From Desulfobacterales bacterium (GTDB lineage Bacteria; Desulfobacterota; Desulfobacteria; Desulfobacterales; 4be13), in NCBI GenBank assembly GCA_029934695.1, contig JAOZLU010000120.1, positions 1-7,525 of the forward strand: a stretch of 7,525 nt of DNA, given 5' to 3'. Below the pieces are notes generated by a model that saw only the letters and a list, made by a program, of their open reading frames with translations, did not search any database and had not been told where the DNA came from. A program made the translations under genes and the position numbers. This document shows positions 1 through 5,123 of this stretch, one piece after another. Numbering within the stretch: position 1 is the first letter of the stretch; the number at the start of each line of letters is the position of its first letter.

Positions 1-82
1 CACCCACCCTACATCTTAGTGGTAGTGGGATGTTCTTTTTTAAAAATCGCCTAAGGAGAGAATTCTGTGAACGTGAAATCCT

Positions 83-110
83 GACGTGAACATTCATTTA
101 CGGTCACGTC
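83..110. repeat. GACGTGA / TCACGTC inverted repeat
   Basis: Perfect 7-bp arms (83-89 and 104-110) flank a 14-nt spacer in noncoding DNA downstream of the HoxU-like gene. The same GACGTGA word occurs in the leader of the 73-aa gene and a related palindrome occurs near the molybdoenzyme promoter, so this could be a further copy of a protein-binding site. There is no T-run after it on either strand, so it is not a standard terminator. The function is unknown and a 7-bp stem could arise by chance. Confidence 0.3.
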
Positions 111-112
111 CG

Positions 113-150
113 AGTTCAAGTTCAAGTTCAAGTTCAAGTTTAAGTTTAAG
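113..150. repeat. Hexanucleotide tandem repeat (AGTTCA)n
   Basis: Six consecutive 6-nt units (four AGTTCA followed by two AGTTTA) plus two further bases fill this stretch without interruption. It lies about 65 bases beyond the stop codon of the HoxU-like gene, outside any supported coding region. The sharp switch from the C to the T variant suggests growth by slippage after a point change. Such short repeats can vary in copy number between strains. No role is evident. Confidence 0.9.
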
Positions 151-213
151 ACTCCACTAAATCCATTATAATCAGAATATTGTTCAGTATGTTGCAGGGT
201 TGTTTTCAATTTT

Positions 214-990
214 TCACTGTCCTCTTCCGTATCCTCCTCGGTTATGCCGGTGAACGGACCTGATCCGATCTGAAAAGAGTTTGGCGCAGGTGGGACAGTA
301 TTTGTGATGTTCCTTCACATCCGGATGCTTCACCGTGCGATTTCCGATATGCTTGAGAAAAGTGGTGGTTTCAAAAAGCCTGCCGCATCCTTCGCACCGC
401 TCCAGCGGGTGACGACCGATCAGTTCGTCCCTGATGGAAATTGTTCTGACATTCTCCACATCGTGCATCCTGATGGCCTTGGTGGGGCAGATATTCGCGC
501 AGGTTCCGCAACCGATACAGCGACCCTCCACCGGCGTAACGTAATTTTTTCCATCCCGTTTCTCCATCTTCAGCGCGGCTGGCCCCACGATATCATTACA
601 GACCTGGATGCACAGCCGACAACGGATACAGCCATCCGGCGGAGGTCCCAGATCAATGCCACAGCTTTTGGCCAGATTTCTGATCAGCTCAGACTGAGGT
701 GCCATACCCAGAAGGTTATGAAAGGCCCGGGTTCGGGCCTCGGTAATGCTCTCTCCTTTGGTCTTAACGGCCAGTCCTTCCTTCACCTTGAGGATACAGG
801 AAAGCGTGGCGGTCTGACGGCCGCTTTTGCCCGGGATTTCAACTGCACACAGCTTGCACGACCCTGAAGGCTTGAGAGCCGGGTGATAGCAAAGGGAGGG
901 AATGGCAATGTTGTTCTTTTTGGCTGTATCGAGAACGCTCATGCCTTCCTCTGCCTGATATTCCTCTCCGTCTATCGTGATGTTGATCAT
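214..990 (-). CDS. HoxU/NuoG-N-like [2Fe-2S]/[4Fe-4S] electron-transfer subunit
   Basis: A 258-aa soluble electron-wire protein related to the N-terminal part of NuoG and to HoxU of NAD-linked hydrogenases and formate dehydrogenases. Residues 1-78 form a plant-type [2Fe-2S] domain with C34, C45, C48 and C65. Residues 118-175 are a two-cluster ferredoxin domain: C121, C124, C127, C131 and C158, C161, C164, C168. The HisCys3 cluster (N5) normally found between these parts in NuoG/HoxU is missing; that stretch reads LLGMAPQSELIRNLAKSCGI. The C-terminus has two CxxC pairs (C199/C202 and C232/C235), probably a zinc ribbon, resembling the end of the 720-aa flavoprotein. The ATG at 990 overlaps the stop of the 73-aa gene (ATGA), with GGAGG 10 nt upstream. 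It probably carries electrons between the NAD(P)H flavoprotein and another redox partner. The fold assignment is firm; the partner is inferred. Confidence 0.9.
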   Translation of the reverse strand: MINITIDGEEYQAEEGMSVLDTAKKNNIAIPSLCYHPALKPSGSCKLCAVEIPGKSGRQTATLSCILKVKEGLAVKTKGESITEARTRAFHNLLGMAPQSELIRNLAKSCGIDLGPPPDGCIRCRLCIQVCNDIVGPAALKMEKRDGKNYVTPVEGRCIGCGTCANICPTKAIRMHDVENVRTISIRDELIGRHPLERCEGCGRLFETTTFLKHIGNRTVKHPDVKEHHKYCPTCAKLFSDRIRSVHRHNRGGYGRGQ

Positions 991-1208
991 TTTCCCTGAT
1001 CCTCCAGAACCCGGAGGCAGTCCTGGGGAAGCCGATGGGTTCCTCTTCCATCCAGTGTCACTTCCACGAGCGCGTCCGGATCATTGATTGCTGTGTCCGG
1101 GTCCGTGATGATGCCGTGGCATCCGACGTATTCGTCCATATAAGGCTCCCATGCGTCCTCTTCTGATTTTCTGAATATTTCTATTTTCTGTCCTTTGCGG
1201 AATACCAT
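987..1208 (-). CDS. Small conserved hypothetical protein, SH3/KOW-like
   Basis: A 73-aa protein with no signal peptide or membrane segment. It starts at ATG 1208 behind a strong AAGGAG (1221-1216) with 7-nt spacing, so it is very likely expressed. The pattern FRKGQKIEIF...YVGCHGIITDPDT...VEVTLDGRGTHRLPQDCLRVLE looks like a small beta barrel of the SH3/KOW type: an early basic strand, a Gly-rich turn, then alternating hydrophobic strands. It has two cysteines (C30, C64) but no cluster motif. Its stop overlaps the start of the HoxU-like gene by ATGA, so the two are translationally coupled and probably work together, for example as an assembly or docking factor. I do not recognise a named family and assign no function. 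Confidence 0.8.
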   Translation of the reverse strand: MVFRKGQKIEIFRKSEEDAWEPYMDEYVGCHGIITDPDTAINDPDALVEVTLDGRGTHRLPQDCLRVLEDQGK

Positions 1209-1268
1209 TCCTCATCTCCTTAAAAATTGTTGTCATCCAAGAAAAACAGCCTCATTCATGGCGTTCAG

Positions 1269-1281
1269 GACGTGAAACGTC
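1269..1281. promoter_or_regulatory. GACGT-N3-ACGTC palindrome in leader
   Basis: Perfect 5-bp arms around GAA, about 60 bases upstream of the 73-aa gene start and inside the 168-nt noncoding gap after the immunity gene. A second, nearly matching copy in the opposite orientation (ACGTCTCACGTC) lies at 1353-1364. The position suits an operator controlling the 73-aa/HoxU-like pair. I saw no convincing -35/-10 pair here, so regulation is only inferred from placement and repetition. Confidence 0.35.
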
Positions 1282-1352
1282 TCTTCCGGGTTCCTGTGCA
1301 ACCGAGCGGGAAAAAATGTTTGCCCTGCATCATCTGAGAAAAACATGCAAGT

Positions 1353-1364
1353 ACGTCTCACGTC
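1353..1364. promoter_or_regulatory. Second GACGTGAGACGT-type site (inverted)
   Basis: On the minus strand this reads GACGTGAGACGT, matching 11 of 12 bases with the start of the site at 1269-1281 (GACGTGAAACGT). It lies in opposite orientation, 71 bases away, just past the stop of the immunity gene. Two such sites could bind a dimer pair, or could be arms of a longer repeat. Function is not established. Confidence 0.3.
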
Positions 1365-1376
1365 ACTGATTTCTAA

Positions 1377-1820
1377 TCATCCCGAAGCCGCAAGCAATTC
1401 AACATATTCCTCCACATCGCAATGATCTGATTGAAATTGACTGAGAATTTTCAGGACCCGTTCAGAGACAACCAGCATATTGTCATCTGATATGCCCAAG
1501 TCGTCAGTGCCTGCCTCTCCGTTTACTTTCAGCCACCGGAATTCCGAAATATTCTTTCCCACATACAAATCGGCGAACTGCTCCGATTTTGTAATTTCAA
1601 CATTGCCGAATTCACATCCGGAGAAACCCCGTTTCCCAAGTTCAAGCATGAGGCGTTCTGTGACAATATAACACGGAAACGATTCCAGCAAATCGTCACC
1701 CATCCATCCATCCAACTCGTAATGCAGTTTATGAACCCTGGGGGGATGAACTGTCGCATCCATTTCTGTGTCAGCCCCCGGCCCTCCGGCCACTTCAGGT
1801 TCTAAGATGTAAAATTTCAT
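1377..1820 (-). CDS. Probable immunity protein of polymorphic toxin
   Basis: A 147-aa acidic protein with about 28 Asp/Glu against 12 Lys/Arg. It has no signal peptide or membrane segment, so it should be cytoplasmic. The sequence (MKFYILEPEVAGG, then HYELDGWMGDDLLESFPCY at 33-51, then FRWLKVNGEAGTDDLGISDD around 94-113) resembles, from memory, a family of standalone proteins that sit directly downstream of polymorphic-toxin C-terminal domains. I am not certain of the Imm family number. ATG 1820 was chosen because AAGGAG (1834-1829) lies 8 nt before it; a longer in-frame GTG at 1829 falls within that ribosome site. The start overlaps the toxin stop (ATGA), so the pair is translationally coupled. 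Its likely job is to bind and neutralise the upstream toxin; this is inferred from order, charge and family resemblance. Confidence 0.8.
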   Translation of the reverse strand: MKFYILEPEVAGGPGADTEMDATVHPPRVHKLHYELDGWMGDDLLESFPCYIVTERLMLELGKRGFSGCEFGNVEITKSEQFADLYVGKNISEFRWLKVNGEAGTDDLGISDDNMLVVSERVLKILSQFQSDHCDVEEYVELLAASG

Positions 1821-2236
1821 AATTTCCACTCCTTGGGCGGTTTATACAGATGAGTATATTTTTCGTCAATCTCTGTTGCCTTTTTCAATAACTGATCCTT
1901 AGTTACTCTTTGATTTTCCTTGTAAAAACGATTCCACTCTTTTCTGATCCTGCTCAGATGCAAATCCGAATTCAATTCATGAGGAATGCCTCTCAGATTT
2001 TCCAATGAATGCATTTCCTCTTCGGTTACAATACCCGGATATCTGGTAAGCACCTGCTGTTCGACAGTATGATGTACGATAACTTTTCCTTCAAGATCGG
2101 GATGAGCTTCAAAAAATGTCTTCTTATAATTGGCGGTACTGGCATGTCCGAATTCAGCCATTTTTACAGATCGCTTATTCTTAGGAATCGTAATGACATT
2201 TCCCCCTGTCAGGGGCGAAACCCTTTTTTTGTTCAT
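1817..2236 (-). CDS. Orphan polymorphic-toxin C-terminal domain, HH-type nuclease-like
   Basis: A 139-aa basic-to-neutral protein made of little more than one toxin domain. Key residues are V54-H55-H56-T-V-E59-Q60-Q, then H76-S-L-E-N80-L-R82-G-I, then L88-N89-S-D91-L-H93-L-S-R-I-R, then W101-N102. This His-His / Asn / His spacing resembles HNH/EndoVII-type toxin domains carried at the C-termini of Rhs and contact-dependent toxins, which suggests a metal-dependent nuclease. Nothing here encodes the Rhs core, a secretion domain or a signal peptide, so it is a detached module or internal toxin. No strong ribosome site precedes ATG 2236. By hand count bases 1861-2220 are about 40% GC, clearly lower than flavoprotein stretches at 60% or more, which fits transfer. 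Family likeness is from memory; nuclease activity is inferred. Confidence 0.75.
   Translation of the reverse strand: MNKKRVSPLTGGNVITIPKNKRSVKMAEFGHASTANYKKTFFEAHPDLEGKVIVHHTVEQQVLTRYPGIVTEEEMHSLENLRGIPHELNSDLHLSRIRKEWNRFYKENQRVTKDQLLKKATEIDEKYTHLYKPPKEWKL
1829..1834 (-). promoter_or_regulatory. Ribosome binding site setting immunity start at 1820
   Basis: AAGGAG on the minus strand, 8 nt before ATG 1820 and inside the last codons of the toxin gene. It overlaps the alternative GTG at 1829, which rules that start out in practice. Confidence 0.8.
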
Positions 2237-2295
2237 ATCTGTCTTTCAAATACCACCCATTTATGATAACAATCAATTGCTTTCATGGTTTCCAT

Positions 2296-2409
2296 GCCTT
2301 GAAGTTCATCGTTCCAGCATTCTCCAGGCCGGACGGGATTGCAGGTACGGAACGATACGGGATTGCAAATCCCGTCCGGTTTGGGTCCATGAACGACGAG
2401 CTGCAAGGC
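2296..2409. repeat. Nested long palindromic element after flavoprotein gene
   Basis: Outer arms 2296-2314 and 2391-2409 are inverted copies matching at 16 of 19 bases. Inner arms 2329-2343 and 2364-2379 (CCGGACGGGATTGCA and its complement) match except for one extra base. A further perfect hairpin with 8-bp arms (ACGGGATT/AATCCCGT) lies at 2357-2375. The ACGGGATT word thus occurs three times. The element begins two bases after the flavoprotein stop (2412) and precedes the toxin gene. It looks like a REP/MITE-type dispersed palindrome. In RNA it would fold into a long hairpin with an alternative inner fold, which could shield the upstream mRNA or attenuate the toxin genes. No T-run follows, so it is not a classical terminator. 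Confidence 0.75.
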
Positions 2410-2411
2410 TT

Positions 2412-4574
2412 TCACGCCGGCGAAATATCATCATGCCGCCTCGCTGATTCCTTTCTCGCGCACACATCGCAGACCAGCCGTTCAGAGGTTGTCTGAGGTG
2501 CCTTTTTGTCCACACGTTTCCGGATATATCCGAGGTATCTTCCGGTTCCAAGCACCGCACCGCAGATATCACAATGCAACAGTCTCTGGCGGTTCAGAAT
2601 GGTTCCGCACAAGGAAAGTACCCGCTCATTTTTTATGTCCCTGATCTGCATGGCCTGATTGGGGCAGTTTGCCGCACAGGCTCCGCAGGTGATGCACCGG
2701 TCCCCAGTGACTCTGAAATCCGTCGCCGTGGTGTGGTCAAAATCGAGATATCCCAACTGCAACGCGTCAATCCCCATCTTGTCACGACAGACCGAGACGC
2801 AATCACCGCAACGCCGACAGATATCGCAGCGGAGACATCGGCGGGCCTCCTCTCTGATCATATTCTCCGAATACCCAAGTTCGGCCTGCTGGAACGTGGT
2901 GCGCCGCCGGTCAATGTTCAGCAGGGGCATCTCCGGCCGCTTGAGGATCATCTTGGTGGGGGCAGGCACTTCCAGCCATTCCATTCTGCCACGGCGGACC
3001 GGAACCGGAGGGGTTCTGGGCTGGGGAATGCCGAAGAGATAGCGGTCAATTGCCTCCGCGGCTTTTTTCCCGCCGCCAATGGCCTCAATCACGGTGGCCG
3101 GACCTGTGACCGCGTCTCCGGCCGCGAAGACCCCCTCCATTGAGGTTTCCATGGTGACCATGTTCACCTGAATCGTGTTCCTCTTTGTCATATCCAGATC
3201 CGGCAGGGTGTCCAGAGAATCCGGGTCCACCTGCTGTCCGATGGCCGTGATAACAGCGTCCGTGTCTATGACATAGTCGCTTCCTTCTATGGGAACCGGA
3301 GATTTTCTGCCACTTCCAGAAGTTTTGGCTACCATTCTTGCCCTGAGACATTTAAGCCCGGTCACGCGGTTAGGCTTGCCGATAATTTCAATTGGAACGG
3401 TGAGAAACGAAAGCCGGATACCTTCCTCCTCAGCCTGCTCCACCTCCTCGATATCAGCCGGCATCTCGGACCGGGTCCGGCGGTATGCGATAGTCACGTC
3501 CTCGCATCCGAGCCGCAACGCGGTTCTGGCCGCGTCAACAGCGACGTTTCCGCCGCCGATGATCACCACTCTTTTCCCTGGTATCCGCCGATCTCCCAGA
3601 GCCACCCGTCGCAGAATATCTGTGGAGTCCATTATCTGTGGAAAATCGTCTTCTCCGGGGATGTTCATCTTAAAGGGTTTGTGCGCGCCAATCGCGATAA
3701 AAAAGGCATCAAACCCCTCGCTTCGCAATTGCTCCAAGGTGACATCCTTTCCGAACCGCGTGTTGAAGCAAAATTCGATCCCCAGGTCTTCAAGCATGGC
3801 TGTTTCCCGGTCAATCACTTCCCGGGGAAGCCGATACCGGGGGATGCCCACCATGACCATCCCGCCGGCCATGGGCAGTGCCTCGATAATCCGGACGGTG
3901 TAGCCTTTGAGCGCGAGATAATAGGCCGCGCTCATTCCGCCCGGGCCCGCACCGATGATGCAGACTTTTCTGTTTTTGTCCGGCTCCTTTTCCGGGTTCT
4001 TATACTGGTACTCGGACATGGCCCTCTCAGCGGCAAATGCCTTGAGAATTTTGATGGATACCGGCGTGTCAATCCTTCCCCTCACACATATAAATTCACA
4101 GGGCCGGGTGCAGACCAGCCCGCAGATCCAGGGAAAGGGGTTGTCCTTCCGAATCACCTCGATGGCCTCAGCGTCCCTGCCCATGCCGATAAGCGTCACA
4201 TAAGTGGGGACATCTATGCCCGCGGGACAGGCCATCTGGCAGGGTGCGGGGGCCAGTTTCACGCAGTCGCCGGCCGCGCAGTTGTGTGTCTCCACATGGC
4301 TTGAAAAAATTTCCGGATGCTCATCCAGTGCGGAGATGACCATTTTCCCGGCTTCAGAACCGGATTCGTTCAGGCTCTGGGTCATCATTTCCTGAGCAAG
4401 GGATTTTACAGTGTTCAGATGCTCGTTCCCGGCTCTGCCCCATGCCACATCTTCCAAGAGTTCCAAGACTTCATCGGCAATGCGCCTGATCTTTGGATGT
4501 GTCAGACTGCCCGACTGGATGATATTCTTTAATCTGATGATCGCATGGTTGACCGGACAGGTTGTATCAGACAT
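2412..4574 (-). CDS. GltD/NfnB-like NADPH:FAD iron-sulfur oxidoreductase with NuoF-tail and ferredoxin fusions
   Basis: A 720-aa soluble flavoprotein that probably moves electrons between NAD(P)H and the neighbouring iron-sulfur proteins. Residues 20-104 resemble the C-terminal [4Fe-4S] domain of NuoF/HymB but lack its cysteines. Residues 99-185 are a Fer4_20 domain with eight cysteines (C99, C104, C112, C116; C151, C155, C159, C163). The FAD site is GAGPGG at 208-213 with GVFAAGD at 481-487. The nucleotide site is GGGNVAVD at 340-347, and Y364-R365-R366 suggests NADPH, as in GltD. Residues 575-645 hold a two-cluster ferredoxin domain (C586, C589, C592, C596; C627, C630, C633, C637), preceded by C580 and C583. 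The end has CxxC pairs at C668/C671 and C702/C705. GGGAG lies 6 nt before ATG 4574, and the gap to the upstream gene is only 11 nt, so they share an operon. The NfnB-like core leaves electron bifurcation possible but unproven. Confidence 0.93.
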   Translation of the reverse strand: MSDTTCPVNHAIIRLKNIIQSGSLTHPKIRRIADEVLELLEDVAWGRAGNEHLNTVKSLAQEMMTQSLNESGSEAGKMVISALDEHPEIFSSHVETHNCAAGDCVKLAPAPCQMACPAGIDVPTYVTLIGMGRDAEAIEVIRKDNPFPWICGLVCTRPCEFICVRGRIDTPVSIKILKAFAAERAMSEYQYKNPEKEPDKNRKVCIIGAGPGGMSAAYYLALKGYTVRIIEALPMAGGMVMVGIPRYRLPREVIDRETAMLEDLGIEFCFNTRFGKDVTLEQLRSEGFDAFFIAIGAHKPFKMNIPGEDDFPQIMDSTDILRRVALGDRRIPGKRVVIIGGGNVAVDAARTALRLGCEDVTIAYRRTRSEMPADIEEVEQAEEEGIRLSFLTVPIEIIGKPNRVTGLKCLRARMVAKTSGSGRKSPVPIEGSDYVIDTDAVITAIGQQVDPDSLDTLPDLDMTKRNTIQVNMVTMETSMEGVFAAGDAVTGPATVIEAIGGGKKAAEAIDRYLFGIPQPRTPPVPVRRGRMEWLEVPAPTKMILKRPEMPLLNIDRRRTTFQQAELGYSENMIREEARRCLRCDICRRCGDCVSVCRDKMGIDALQLGYLDFDHTTATDFRVTGDRCITCGACAANCPNQAMQIRDIKNERVLSLCGTILNRQRLLHCDICGAVLGTGRYLGYIRKRVDKKAPQTTSERLVCDVCARKESARRHDDISPA

Positions 4575-4585
4575 AATTCTCTCCC

Positions 4586-5101
4586 TTAAAAACTGGTATG
4601 CTCCAGAGCTGATACTGACTTGGCGTGCCGCTCACGGCGTATCTGAGTCATCTCCTCAACCCTTCCGAAACTGAGGGCGTGAGTTGTGCATATTGTCGCA
4701 CACGCGGGCTTCAGCCCCTGATCTATTCTGTCCATACAATAATCACACTTCACCACCTTGCCAATCTCCGGATTCCACTGGGGCGCGCCCCAGGGACATG
4801 CTGAGATGCAGGTCTTGCAACCCACACAAAGGCTGTGGTCCACAAACACGATTCCGTCCTTTTCCCGGCGTTGCATGGCCCCGGTGGGACAGGCCGCGAC
4901 ACACCAGGGATTTTCACAGTGGAAGCATGGCAGGAAGATATACGATGCCCGGGGAACCCCGCCCACAAATTTGGGGCCCACCGTGATTATCTGGCAGGGT
5001 CTGGGCCCCACAGGCAGTGATTTGTCGCTCTTGCACACCACTTCGCATGAATGACATCCGATACACTTTTTTGTATCCTGAAACAAGTAATATTTGCTCA
5101 C
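4586..5101 (-). CDS. DmsB/PhsB-like four-cluster [4Fe-4S] subunit
   Basis: A 171-aa ferredoxin-like subunit that should carry electrons from or to the molybdopterin subunit. All sixteen ligands for four [4Fe-4S] clusters are present: C13, C16, C19, C23; C59, C62, C67, C71; C92, C95, C98, C102; C119, C122, C134, C138. The order and the CxxCxxxxCxxxC second group are typical of the DmsB/PhsB/PsrB/HybA family. It has no Tat signal and no C-terminal anchor helix, so it should be cytoplasmic like its partner. The start codon is GTG (5101), supported by AAGGAG (5115-5110) 8 nt upstream. It begins 22 bases after the molybdoenzyme stop and ends 11 bases before the flavoprotein start, in one operon. 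Confidence 0.95.
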   Translation of the reverse strand: MSKYYLFQDTKKCIGCHSCEVVCKSDKSLPVGPRPCQIITVGPKFVGGVPRASYIFLPCFHCENPWCVAACPTGAMQRREKDGIVFVDHSLCVGCKTCISACPWGAPQWNPEIGKVVKCDYCMDRIDQGLKPACATICTTHALSFGRVEEMTQIRRERHAKSVSALEHTSF

Positions 5102-5109
5102 CTTCTCTT

Positions 5110-5115
5110 CTCCTT
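5110..5115 (-). promoter_or_regulatory. Ribosome binding site supporting GTG start at 5101
   Basis: AAGGAG on the minus strand with 8-nt spacing to GTG 5101. There is no nearby ATG that would preserve the first cluster motif as well, so the GTG start is preferred. Confidence 0.75.
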
Positions 5116-5123
5116 CCGCTCGC

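Noticed and set aside
113..150. CRISPR-like array
   Set aside because: The units are six bases long and directly adjoining, with no spacers, so it is a simple tandem repeat.
1367..1379. TGATT/AATCA hairpin at the end of the immunity gene as a terminator
   Set aside because: The stem is only 5 AT-rich base pairs including the stop codon, with no following T-run.
1821..1829. In-frame GTG at 1829 as start of the immunity protein (150 aa)
   Set aside because: It overlaps AAGGAG at 1834-1829, which is 8 nt before ATG 1820; the ATG also gives the usual ATGA coupling to the toxin stop.
2233..2415. 60-aa minus-strand open frame between flavoprotein and toxin
   Set aside because: Most of it is the nested palindrome read as protein (the CNPV text comes from the AATCCCGT arms). 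Its stop overlaps the toxin ATG, so it might assist translation, but I see no sign of a real product.
3289..3903. 204-aa plus-strand open frame opposite the flavoprotein, and similar ones at 2574-3143, 3681-4304 and 6078-6683
   Set aside because: They are antisense shadows of strongly supported genes; their translations have low-complexity Arg/Ser/Pro-rich text without domains.
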